A DNA stretch of 13,097 bases from Candidatus Woesearchaeota archaeon. Its GTDB lineage: Archaea > Nanobdellota > Nanobdellia > Woesearchaeales > UBA10200. The stretch is from contig JACPBN010000090.1 of the NCBI GenBank assembly GCA_016180275.1, positions 1-13,097 on the forward strand, given 5' to 3'. Positions 1-6,860 of the stretch are shown in pieces. The position numbers were made by a program, and so were the translations under genes. Every line of letters begins with the position of its first letter. The first letter of the stretch is position 1. Below the pieces are notes generated by a model that was given only the letters and a program-made list of their open reading frames with translations, was not told the origin of the DNA and made no database searches.

Positions 1-2
1 AA

Positions 3-65
3 TATCTTGATAGACTGAAATATCTGCACAGAAAGCACGGATTATTATTTTCAGGAGTATTATAA
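3..65 (+). CDS. Possible 3' end of an upstream gene
   Basis: One frame stays open from the left edge to a TAA at 63-65, giving about 20 residues that end in HRKHGLLFSGVL. The other two plus frames stop earlier. The composition (aromatic, basic and hydrophobic residues mixed) is protein-like, and the 50-bp gap before the enolase start fits a normal gene boundary. So short a tail allows no family call, and an open frame of this length could occur by chance. Confidence 0.35.
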   Translation, partial: YLDRLKYLHRKHGLLFSGVL

Positions 66-83
66 TATTTTTTATCCAAAAGA

Positions 84-90
84 TTTATTA
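84..90 (+). promoter_or_regulatory. TATA box of the enolase gene
   Basis: TTTATTA lies about 27-30 bases before the enolase ATG. At the usual archaeal TATA-to-start spacing, transcription would begin at or just before the ATG, and no Shine-Dalgarno motif precedes the gene, so the mRNA is probably leaderless. The call is inferred from position and sequence. Confidence 0.45.
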
Positions 91-115
91 ATTCTCATTT
101 TTATCTAGATATATT

Positions 116-1471
116 ATGTCAAAGATCAAAGCCATAAAAGCAAGAGAAGTTCTTGACAGCAGAGGAAATCCTACTGTTGAAGTTGATGTTAAAGTTGAGT
201 TCAAAACATGCTCTGGCGTATTTAGGGCGATTGTGCCAAGCGGAGCAAGCACTGGAACACATGAAGCGCTTGAGCTAAGAGATGGTGAAAAGAGATTTCT
301 TGGGAAAGGAGTTTTGAAAGCTGTTGAGAATGTAAATACAATAATTGCAAAAAATGTGGTTGGCATGAATCCAGAGAAACAGAAAGAGATTGATGAGCTG
401 ATGCTAAAATTAGATGGCACTGAAAATAAATCAAAGCTAGGGGCAAACTCAATCTTGGGAGTGTCGATGGCAGCCACAAGAGCAGGCGCTGCAAGTAAAA
501 ATACAACATTGTATAGATATATCAACACATTGTTTACAGGCGATAAAAATACTAAAAATCAGAAAAAAACAAAGAGTAATAATGAGAAATTTATTCTTCC
601 TGTGCCATTTATGAACGTCATTAATGGCGGCAAGCATGCAGGCAATTCGCTTGCAATACAGGAATATATGATTGCACCAACTGGAGCAAGAAGTTTTAAA
701 GAAGCAATGCAGCTAGGATGTGAAGTCTATCATACACTGAAGGAGATAATCAAAACTAAGTATGGCAAAAATGCAGTGAATGTTGGAGATGAAGGCGGAT
801 TTGCCCCTCCACTTAGCAATGTTGAAGAGCCACTTAAATTAGTGCAGAGCTCAATAGACAAGTTAGGTTATGGCAAGCAGATTAGAATTGCACTAGACTG
901 CGCAGCAAGCGAATTTTACGACGAGAAACAGCTTATCTATATGGTAGATGGAAAAGAGCTCAGCTCAGAGAGATTGATCGACCTTTACACGGATTTTGCA
1001 GAGAGATATAATCTTGTTAGTATTGAAGATCCTTTTGATCAGGAAGATTTTTCAAGCTATGCTGAACTGACAAAAAGTATTAGTAAAAATAGTAGAAATA
1101 AGGGTGTTCATGGAAGTAATGTGCAGATTGTAGGAGATGATCTGCTTGTTACAAATGTCCGCAGGATTAAAAAAGCGATTTCTGTCAAAGCTTGCAATGC
1201 GCTATTACTGAAAGTCAATCAAATCGGCACAATTACAGAGTCATTGGCAGCTGCAAAACTTTCCATGGATAATAAGTGGAACGTGATGGTGAGCCATAGA
1301 AGCGGGGAGACAGAGGACAGCTTTATCGCAGATTTAGCTGTTGGGCTTGGATGTGGAGAGATTAAATCTGGCGCACCATGCAGAGGAGAGAGATTGGCAA
1401 AGTACAACCAGCTGCTAAGGATTGAGGAAGAGCTTTGTGATAAGGCAGTGTATTCGAAAGTGTTTAGTTAA
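116..1471 (+). CDS. eno: Enolase (phosphopyruvate hydratase)
   Basis: Interconverts 2-phosphoglycerate and phosphoenolpyruvate in the cytoplasm, the step after the phosphoglycerate mutase also encoded here. The family signatures are all present: AREVLDSRGNPTVEVDV near residue 9, SGASTGTHEALELRD at 42-56, LGANSILGVSMA at 108-119, GDEGGFAPP at 224-232 and SHRSGETEDSFIADLAVG at 393-410. By alignment to known enolases the key residues are intact: His174, Glu183, Glu226, metal ligands Asp261, Glu304 and Asp341, Lys366, His394 and Lys417. At 451 aa it is somewhat longer than the usual 415-435, owing to a Lys/Asn-rich insertion at about 141-158 and a smaller one at about 321-335. The ATG start gives the canonical N-terminus. 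It is probably transcribed alone and ends in a 4-bp overlap with the convergent methyltransferase gene. Confidence 0.98.
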   Translation: MSKIKAIKAREVLDSRGNPTVEVDVKVEFKTCSGVFRAIVPSGASTGTHEALELRDGEKRFLGKGVLKAVENVNTIIAKNVVGMNPEKQKEIDELMLKLDGTENKSKLGANSILGVSMAATRAGAASKNTTLYRYINTLFTGDKNTKNQKKTKSNNEKFILPVPFMNVINGGKHAGNSLAIQEYMIAPTGARSFKEAMQLGCEVYHTLKEIIKTKYGKNAVNVGDEGGFAPPLSNVEEPLKLVQSSIDKLGYGKQIRIALDCAASEFYDEKQLIYMVDGKELSSERLIDLYTDFAERYNLVSIEDPFDQEDFSSYAELTKSISKNSRNKGVHGSNVQIVGDDLLVTNVRRIKKAISVKACNALLLKVNQIGTITESLAAAKLSMDNKWNVMVSHRSGETEDSFIADLAVGLGCGEIKSGAPCRGERLAKYNQLLRIEEELCDKAVYSKVFS

Positions 1472-2442
1472 GTTTTTCTGAGAACATGCAAAGTATGGTA
1501 TTCTGGCACTGTTGGCTGGTCTATGCCTAAATGAATAACTTGTTCTTGTTTTAAACCATGTCTTTCAAATATCTCTTTCCATGCTGCAGGAGTATTGAAA
1601 TTATAAGGCACATTTACTTTTTTCAATGGGTCATCACTATAATGAATTATCCTATTATAAAAATGATCAAAAAATATATTTGCCATCAGTTGTTGCTCAG
1701 GATTTAAGCCAAGATAGATATTTTCCAGGGCTGATTTTGTAGTAGTATCCGAACAATCTATGCCATAAACAGATTCTATCACTATAATTCTGCCACCTGG
1801 TTTTGTTCTTGATTTTGCAAGTTGTAATGTTTTAAGAGGATTTTCACTGTGATGTAAAACAGTCAGTAATAAAGTTGTGTCATATTGGCCTAAATTGCAC
1901 GGCAGATTCCATTTTTTAGTTACCAAAATAAATGGTAAATTAGTATAAGGAATGTTATCATCGAGTTTAACATCAGAAGCATCTACACGATATTTATGTT
2001 TAGCTATTCTTTTCGCTATCCTTCCATCTCCGCATCCAAGATCTAATACTATTCCTGTTAGAGAAGGTTCTATTTGTTTAAAGATTAAATCTGCCCTTTT
2101 ATCAAGTAAAGGAGAAACTGATGTAAATGGATTATGTGAAGCTTGCTTGTGGAGTTGTCCTAGCCTATTTCGCATGTCTTTTTCATATTCTGATAACCAA
2201 TCTAATCCTTCTTTCAAATGACCTCTTCCCATCTCTACACGCTTTCTAGTTACATAATCTTTTGCTATTTGTAAGAATGCGTTGGCACATCCAGATGCTG
2301 TATTAATATTATATCCCCATTTTCTGAAATAAGCGATTAGTCCTTGTTCGAGAAATATAGCTACATCCCTATCATTTAGAATATCACTAATATCTGGAAT
2401 TTTTATACCAAAAGCATTCACTCCGTTCATTCTGTCCCCCAT
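1468..2442 (-). CDS. Class I SAM-dependent methyltransferase, substrate unknown
   Basis: A 324-aa protein with a Rossmann-type methyltransferase domain in its second half. Motif I is VLDLGCGDG at about 132-140 (SAM binding). An Asp-rich stretch at about 154-162 fits the end of strand 2. TVLHHSENP at about 194-202 and KPGGRIIVIES at about 214-224 match the later motifs of the UbiE/Methyltransf_11 type. The first 110 residues are mostly helical and charged and show no domain I recognise, and the C-terminal 90 residues (NFNTPAAWKEIFERHGL) resemble the cap found in many small-molecule methyltransferases. The start is set by a TATA-like stretch about 25 bases upstream, so it is probably leaderless; an in-frame ATG four codons later is an alternative. 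The substrate cannot be read from the sequence. It overlaps eno tail to tail and is divergent from the Lrp-type regulator, which could control it. Confidence 0.85.
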   Translation of the reverse strand: MGDRMNGVNAFGIKIPDISDILNDRDVAIFLEQGLIAYFRKWGYNINTASGCANAFLQIAKDYVTRKRVEMGRGHLKEGLDWLSEYEKDMRNRLGQLHKQASHNPFTSVSPLLDKRADLIFKQIEPSLTGIVLDLGCGDGRIAKRIAKHKYRVDASDVKLDDNIPYTNLPFILVTKKWNLPCNLGQYDTTLLLTVLHHSENPLKTLQLAKSRTKPGGRIIVIESVYGIDCSDTTTKSALENIYLGLNPEQQLMANIFFDHFYNRIIHYSDDPLKKVNVPYNFNTPAAWKEIFERHGLKQEQVIHLGIDQPTVPEYHTLHVLRKT

Positions 2443-2462
2443 ACTACCAAGAAATGATAACT

Positions 2463-2476
2463 TAAATATTAAATAT
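2463..2476 (-). promoter_or_regulatory. TATA region of the methyltransferase gene
   Basis: On the minus strand an AT-only stretch (TATATTTAATATTTAA) is centred about 25-30 bases before the ATG at 2442. It is the only good TATA candidate in the divergent intergenic region on that strand and places the start of transcription near the ATG. Confidence 0.45.
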
Positions 2477-2505
2477 AGTATCTATTTTTTAATAAAAAGA
2501 GTAAA

Positions 2506-2514
2506 TTTTATATA
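2506..2514 (+). promoter_or_regulatory. TATA box of the Lrp-type regulator gene
   Basis: TTTTATATA is a strong archaeal TATA match about 26-34 bases before the ATG at 2540, consistent with a leaderless or near-leaderless transcript. Confidence 0.55.
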
Positions 2515-2539
2515 ATAAATACCATTAATATGTAAGATT

Positions 2540-3502
2540 ATGAAATATCTCCCAGAGAATATAGATAAGATAGACCAGAAGATATTGATCACATTAGATA
2601 TTGACGCTAGAATGCCATTATCAAGACTGGCAAAAATATGCAAGATAAGTCGTGATAAAGCCAATTACAGGATAAACAGATTATTGCAGAAGAACATTCT
2701 TGGCGGCTTCTATACTTTGATCGATGTTGAGAGCTTAGGCTATGCAAATTATGTTGTGTTCCTCAAGATAAAGAATAAAGAAACTGAGATAATCAGTTAT
2801 CTAAAAGAGAATAGCCATGTTAACTGGCTTGTAAATGCAGAGATGCAATGGAATATTGTAACGTGGATAGCAGCCAAAGACCAATTCACTTTCATTAAAT
2901 TTTGGAAAGAGTTTGCAGAGAGGTTTGAAAATAGCTTAATCAATGCGGAAATTGCTATCCTTGGGTCATTAGTGCATTATAAAAGGCATTTTTTCACAAA
3001 TGAAAAAAATGAAGATGAAATTGTTGTTTTCGGCGGAAGAGAAAGAAAAGAAATAGATGATAAAGATATGGAGATACTAAGGGCAATATCATTTGATGCA
3101 AGAATAAAATTGCTGGATTTGGCAAAGAAAGTCAACCTAAACTTCAAAACTCTTCAAAAAAGGATGAGAATGCTTGAGAAAGAGCAGATAATAATCGGCT
3201 ATAGGACCTACCTCAACTATTCTGAAATAGGCTACAATTATTACCTTATACTGTTAAGGCTAAGCAACATAAATAAAGAGATATTAAATAAGATAAGAAG
3301 TTATGCAAAGCTAGACCCATATATAGATGTGAGCTGGCAGCTGATCGGAAAAGCTAATATGGCAATCCATATAAAAGCAAAGAATGATAAGCATTTAAGA
3401 GAAGTCTTTAATAATTTCAAAGATAGATTCCAAGACTTCATAATAGACTATGAGACATTGCTGTTATACAAACAGCATAAGTTTGTAAGTTTTCCATCAT
3501 AA
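2540..3502 (+). CDS. Lrp/AsnC-type transcriptional regulator with two tandem modules
   Basis: A 320-aa protein built as two successive Lrp-like units. The first has a winged-helix DNA-binding domain at about 9-55 (IDQKILITLDIDARMPLSRL, then SRDKANYRINRLL) and an alpha/beta region at about 68-135. The second repeats the plan, with an HTH at about 171-218 (DDKDMEILRAISFDARIKLLDLA) and an alpha/beta region at about 222-310. Typical Lrp/AsnC proteins are about 150 aa with one HTH and one ligand-sensing RAM domain, so this is a fusion or internal duplication, a layout known in archaea. The RAM-like parts are divergent and their ligand-binding ability cannot be judged. It is divergent from the methyltransferase gene and presumably binds AT-rich DNA there. 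A T6 run shortly after the stop probably terminates the transcript. Confidence 0.88.
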   Translation: MKYLPENIDKIDQKILITLDIDARMPLSRLAKICKISRDKANYRINRLLQKNILGGFYTLIDVESLGYANYVVFLKIKNKETEIISYLKENSHVNWLVNAEMQWNIVTWIAAKDQFTFIKFWKEFAERFENSLINAEIAILGSLVHYKRHFFTNEKNEDEIVVFGGRERKEIDDKDMEILRAISFDARIKLLDLAKKVNLNFKTLQKRMRMLEKEQIIIGYRTYLNYSEIGYNYYLILLRLSNINKEILNKIRSYAKLDPYIDVSWQLIGKANMAIHIKAKNDKHLREVFNNFKDRFQDFIIDYETLLLYKQHKFVSFPS

Positions 3503-3508
3503 ACACTA

Positions 3509-3514
3509 TTTTTT
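3509..3514 (+). terminator. Poly-T terminator after the Lrp-type regulator gene
   Basis: A run of six T lies seven bases after the TAA, without a hairpin. This is the usual form of archaeal intrinsic terminator. Such runs also arise by chance in AT-rich DNA. Confidence 0.4.
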
Positions 3515-3553
3515 AGTTCTTATCTAATTAATCCTAAAGAAGAGATAGAAACC

Positions 3554-3561
3554 TTTAAATA
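3554..3561 (+). promoter_or_regulatory. TATA box of the nucleotidyltransferase operon
   Basis: TTTAAATA preceded by AGAAACC, which fits a BRE plus TATA pair. Transcription would start near 3580-3587, within the palindrome that follows, and shortly before the first ATG at 3598. Confidence 0.6.
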
Positions 3562-3563
3562 GG

Positions 3564-3591
3564 TCACTTAACTATCTAATTAGTTAAGTGA
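3564..3591. promoter_or_regulatory. Operator-like perfect inverted repeat before the nucleotidyltransferase operon
   Basis: The left arm TCACTTAACT (3564-3573) and right arm AGTTAAGTGA (3582-3591) are exact inverted copies separated by ATCTAATT, which itself contains the palindrome CTAATTAG together with adjoining bases. The element begins three bases after the TATA box and covers the predicted start of transcription, so a dimer bound there would block initiation. The binding protein is not known; autoregulation by a product of the operon is the simplest guess. Confidence 0.6.
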
Positions 3592-3597
3592 TTTTAT

Positions 3598-4443
3598 ATG
3601 ATGCAGAGCCTTAAAACCGAGCTAAAGCCGATATTGAGCAATAAGGAGATTGAGGTAGTTGTAAAAAGATTGAGCAATAAGCACCTTACGCAGACAGAGA
3701 GCAATTACATGAGCAGGTCTATCAAGCCAAAGCTAAAAGCAGCTAAAATTGCTGCCAATTCAGGCATACTTCCTTTGCTTGATTACAGGAGAAAAAAGCA
3801 TGAACGGCAAGAGAATATATTAAAAAGAAAGATAATAGATGCAATAAGGAAAGATATAACCCTGACGGATGTTAAAGCTATAATCATATTTGGCTCTTAT
3901 GTCAGAAACTGCCATGCTGCATACAGGGACATAGATATTATGATAGTTTTAAACAGGAGGTTATGGAAAACTGCATGGGAGAGAAATGAGATTAAGAAAA
4001 GAATTGAGAATGAGTGCGAAATACCGATAGATGTGCAGCTGATAGACTACAACGCTTTAAAGAGGGCATTCTCCTATAGTCCTTTATTCCAGACAGAGCT
4101 GGAAAACCATAGGACAATCTACGGCAGCATAACCCTGAAAAAAGAGATCATCATAGATAACAGGCACCTTTACATAAACCTGCTGGATACTGAAATAATT
4201 ATAGAACTTGGCAAGAGCATTGAATCAAAGTACATATATAATGCAATCAGGATGTGCTTATCAATAGAACTGTTTCTTAAGAAAGAGATAAATAATATGC
4301 TCATAATAAAGACAATAGAAGAGAATATAGGCAAGATAACAGCAGAAAGCCTGATGAATAACACTGCAAATAAGCTTCAGAAAGAGATAGGATTAAAATA
4401 CCTAAAATATCTCTACAATAAGTTGGAGAGCATATTAAAATGA
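3598..4443 (+). CDS. Polymerase-beta-fold nucleotidyltransferase, possible toxin-antitoxin component
   Basis: A 281-aa protein. Residues 98-114 carry the minimal nucleotidyltransferase signature: GS at 99-100, then YRDID with Asp111 and Asp113. Asp145 (PIDVQL) fits as the third metal ligand, so the catalytic triad looks intact. The first 60 residues (KEIEVVVKRLSNKHLTQTES and on) are helical and basic and could be a DNA- or RNA-binding helix-turn-helix. The last 100 residues are helical and unrecognised; no HEPN RxxxxH motif is evident. Related small nucleotidyltransferases (MNT) serve as modifying partners in toxin-antitoxin pairs, and the operon shape fits: a promoter palindrome upstream and an ATGA overlap with the next gene. 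The ATG at 3598 is followed at once by a second ATG, and either could serve. A housekeeping transferase role cannot be excluded. Confidence 0.8.
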   Translation: MMQSLKTELKPILSNKEIEVVVKRLSNKHLTQTESNYMSRSIKPKLKAAKIAANSGILPLLDYRRKKHERQENILKRKIIDAIRKDITLTDVKAIIIFGSYVRNCHAAYRDIDIMIVLNRRLWKTAWERNEIKKRIENECEIPIDVQLIDYNALKRAFSYSPLFQTELENHRTIYGSITLKKEIIIDNRHLYINLLDTEIIIELGKSIESKYIYNAIRMCLSIELFLKKEINNMLIIKTIEENIGKITAESLMNNTANKLQKEIGLKYLKYLYNKLESILK

Positions 4444-4760
4444 GCAAACAAAAACAATTGGGAAATTTAGCTGGATTTATAGGCATGAGAGCAGCCCATG
4501 AAATCATGATAGAACTTACAAATAAGGAAGAGTCTGTCCGTCATATGGAAAAAGAGATAGAGACTTATGATGTACTTATCTTCAAGTTAGCGAAAGGAAA
4601 TTGGAATCAGGATGACATTAAGGAAATAAAAAAACTTGCGATAAAGCGATGCAATAAAAAATTAGAAGAATATAAAGACATAAGTGAAAAGAAATATGAG
4701 AGAACAGAAAATGCTATAGAAGATATTATGTATTATCTGAAACTATATGCAGATGCTTAA
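4440..4760 (+). CDS. Small helical protein coupled to the nucleotidyltransferase
   Basis: A 106-aa protein whose ATG overlaps the stop of the preceding gene (ATGA at 4440-4443), which implies translational coupling and joint function. It is predicted to be almost entirely helical: an N-terminal stretch (GFIGMRAAHEIMIELTNKEE, about 13-32), a charged middle (about 33-50), a short GNWNQDD turn near 53-59, and a C-terminal coiled segment (about 60-104) rich in Lys and Glu. There is no signal peptide or membrane segment and no family that I recognise. Position suggests it is the partner of the nucleotidyltransferase, as substrate, toxin or antitoxin. That is inference from context only. Confidence 0.7.
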   Translation: MSKQKQLGNLAGFIGMRAAHEIMIELTNKEESVRHMEKEIETYDVLIFKLAKGNWNQDDIKEIKKLAIKRCNKKLEEYKDISEKKYERTENAIEDIMYYLKLYADA

Positions 4761-4769
4761 TTGCAGAAC

Positions 4770-4778
4770 TTTTAAATA
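4770..4778 (+). promoter_or_regulatory. TATA box of the 106-aa gene and gpmI
   Basis: TTTTAAATA just after the stop of the helical-protein gene would start transcription near 4800, leaving a leader of about 40 bases that contains the Shine-Dalgarno motif AGAGGTGA at 4827-4834, seven bases before the ATG at 4842. Confidence 0.5.
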
Positions 4779-4841
4779 GTATTTGTGATAGCCATATTGT
4801 ATTTAGCACATCATTTAGATTATTACTAGAGGTGAACTAAT

Positions 4842-5162
4842 ATGCCAACCATAAAGGAACTGAAAGAATTTGTAAGCAAGATACCAGACACGCCACAAGG
4901 AAAACTAGAGGCAATGAACAAAGTTTTTATGAAAGAAAAAAGCTTGGAAGAGGCATTTAAGACAATGCTAAAGTTCCAGGAAGATCTATTTAGAAGCAAG
5001 CCAGAGTATTTTGAAGCTTTAAAAAACTGCAAGACTGAAGAGGAGATTAGGCAGAAAAGCGGAGAGTTTTTCGCAAATCATCCTGAGATGGTCGAGGAAG
5101 TGATGCTAAGCATGGTTGCTGCGAGAAGGGATAGATTGATTGAAGATGAAAAGAAGGATTAG
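4842..5162 (+). CDS. Small helical protein of unknown function upstream of gpmI
   Basis: A 106-aa acidic-basic protein with no recognised domain. It reads as four or five helices: IKELKEFVSKI (4-14), KLEAMNKVFMKEKSLEEAFKTMLKFQEDLF (21-50), KPEYFEALKNCKTEEEIRQKSGEFFA (53-78) and MVEEVMLSMVAARRDRLIED (83-102). There is no signal or membrane segment. The ATG is well supported by the strong Shine-Dalgarno AGAGGTGA seven bases upstream. The gpmI gene starts 25 bases after its stop on the same strand with its own Shine-Dalgarno, so the two are probably co-transcribed. Whether it acts on the mutase is unknown. Confidence 0.7.
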   Translation: MPTIKELKEFVSKIPDTPQGKLEAMNKVFMKEKSLEEAFKTMLKFQEDLFRSKPEYFEALKNCKTEEEIRQKSGEFFANHPEMVEEVMLSMVAARRDRLIEDEKKD

Positions 5163-5187
5163 ATGTTGAAAGGAGATTGCCTAACAT

Positions 5188-6768
5188 ATGAAACCAAAAC
5201 ATAAAGTCCTATTGATAGTAAGAGACGGCTGGGGATATTCTAGGAATAAGTATGGAAATGCCGTTCTTGCAGCTAATCTGCCCAACCATAAATATTTTGA
5301 CAGGAATTTTCTCCGCACAATATTGAAGACAGATGGAAATGCTGTTGGAGTTCCTGAAGGAACGCAAGGAGGCAGTGAAGTTGGACATCTTACAATGGGC
5401 GCAGGAAGAATTGTGTTCCAGCCAATGGAAGATATAAACAAGAGCATAAGGGAAGGAGATTTTTTTAAGAATAAAATCTTGCTGGAAGCAATAGAAAACT
5501 GCAAGAAAAAAAACAGTACATTGCATCTTATGGGGCTATTTAGTGATGAAGGCGTACATGGCGCAGTGCACCATCTCTATGCATTGCTTGAGCTTGCTAA
5601 ACGCAACAGATTAAAGGAAGTTTATGTGCATGCATTTCTTGATGGGAGAGATGTGCCAGAGAAAAGCGCAGCAGAATTCCTCAAGGAGTTTGCGCAGAAG
5701 ACAAAAAAGATCGGAGTTGGGAAGCTTGCTTCAATGTGCGGAAGGTATTTTGCATTAGATAGAGACAAGAATTACCACAGAACAAAAGAAGCTTATGATA
5801 TGATTGTGCACGGCAAAGGAACTTATGAAAGAGATGCTTTTGCTGCAATTCAAAATGCGTATAAGACAAGGGTGCAAAGTGATTATTATATTAAGCCAAT
5901 AGTGTTTGTGGGAGATGACCAGAAGCCAGTTGGTATAATTAAGGAGAATGACAGCGTTGTATTCTGGAATTTTAGGAGCGACAGGGCAAGGCAGCTCACT
6001 TATGCTTTTGCAAAAAAGAATTTCAATGGGTTTGCTGTCAAGAACCTAAATCTTTATTTTGTGTGCATGAGCGAGTATGATAGGGAATTAAAGCTGCCAG
6101 TTGCATTCCAGCAGAAAGTTGTGAAAAATAATCTAGGCGAGATTCTTGCAAACCATGGATTAAGGCAGCTTAGAATAGCAGAAACAGAGAAATACCCTCA
6201 TGTAACATATTTCTTTAACTCCCAGGTTGAGATTCCTTATAAGAATGAAGAACGCATATTAATAGAAAGCCATAAAGTAGCTAGTTATGCTGAAAAGCCA
6301 GAGATGAGTGCCCCTCAATTAAGTGAGAGAGTTATTAAAGAAATTTTAACTGAGAAATTTGATTTTATATTGCTAAATTATGCTAATGCAGATTTAGTTG
6401 GGCATTCAGGCAATTTCAAAGCAACTGTCAAATGCCTGGAAGCAGTAGATGATTGCATAGGCAAAGTAATACATACTGCATTGACAAAGAATTATGTTGT
6501 GATGCTAACTTCTGATCATGGGAATGCCGAAGTCATGCTTTATCCGAACGGAGAGCCAATGCCTGCGCACGGCAATAATCCTGTAACTTTTTATCTGATG
6601 TCAAATGATCCTAAACTTAGGAAAATAAAATTAAAGAAAAAAGTAATGAATTTGGAGAATCTGCACGGCAGATATGTGAAAGCAGGATTAAGCAATATTG
6701 CTGCGACTGTGCTGAAAGTGATGGGATTGAAAGTGCCGAAGGAGATGAAAGGAGAAGCGCTGTTCTGA
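5188..6768 (+). CDS. gpmI: 2,3-bisphosphoglycerate-independent phosphoglycerate mutase, bacterial type
   Basis: Interconverts 3-phosphoglycerate and 2-phosphoglycerate in the cytoplasm through a phosphoserine intermediate with two metal ions. The 526-aa length and domain plan match the GpmI family, not the roughly 400-aa archaeal ApgM. The alkaline-phosphatase-type metal residues are visible: Asp13 (RDGWG), the nucleophile Ser63 in GGSEVGHLTMGAGR, Asp402 and His406 (NADLVGHSG), Asp443 and His444 (TSDHGNAEVM) and His461. The substrate-binding mutase domain shows HGAVHH at 124-129, DGRD at 152-155, GRYFALDRD at 185-193 and FRSDRARQ at 262-269, with Lys335 in ETEKY. The nucleophile loop reads GGSEVGH where most members have GNSEVGH. 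The start has a Shine-Dalgarno (AAAGGAG, ending 12 bases upstream) and gives the expected N-terminus. Confidence 0.97.
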   Translation: MKPKHKVLLIVRDGWGYSRNKYGNAVLAANLPNHKYFDRNFLRTILKTDGNAVGVPEGTQGGSEVGHLTMGAGRIVFQPMEDINKSIREGDFFKNKILLEAIENCKKKNSTLHLMGLFSDEGVHGAVHHLYALLELAKRNRLKEVYVHAFLDGRDVPEKSAAEFLKEFAQKTKKIGVGKLASMCGRYFALDRDKNYHRTKEAYDMIVHGKGTYERDAFAAIQNAYKTRVQSDYYIKPIVFVGDDQKPVGIIKENDSVVFWNFRSDRARQLTYAFAKKNFNGFAVKNLNLYFVCMSEYDRELKLPVAFQQKVVKNNLGEILANHGLRQLRIAETEKYPHVTYFFNSQVEIPYKNEERILIESHKVASYAEKPEMSAPQLSERVIKEILTEKFDFILLNYANADLVGHSGNFKATVKCLEAVDDCIGKVIHTALTKNYVVMLTSDHGNAEVMLYPNGEPMPAHGNNPVTFYLMSNDPKLRKIKLKKKVMNLENLHGRYVKAGLSNIAATVLKVMGLKVPKEMKGEALF

Positions 6769-6822
6769 TAATAGTAATTAGATATAATTTTCTATATTTC
6801 ATTAAAAATAATTGAAAAAATA

Positions 6823-6832
6823 CTTAAAGATA
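6823..6832 (+). promoter_or_regulatory. TATA box of the helicase-domain gene
   Basis: CTTAAAGATA lies about 29-38 bases before the ATG at 6861, favouring that ATG as a near-leaderless start over the upstream in-frame TTG at 6843. Confidence 0.4.
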
Positions 6833-6860
6833 TAACTAATTCTTGTTAACACGGATTAAT

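Noticed and set aside
4440..4760. HEPN toxin partner of an MNT antitoxin
   Set aside because: The protein is helical and in the right position, but no RxxxxH catalytic motif is visible and no HEPN pattern could be recognised.
6843..6860. TTG start of the helicase gene
   Set aside because: It lies too close to the TATA box and gives a non-typical N-terminus; the ATG at 6861 fits the promoter spacing.
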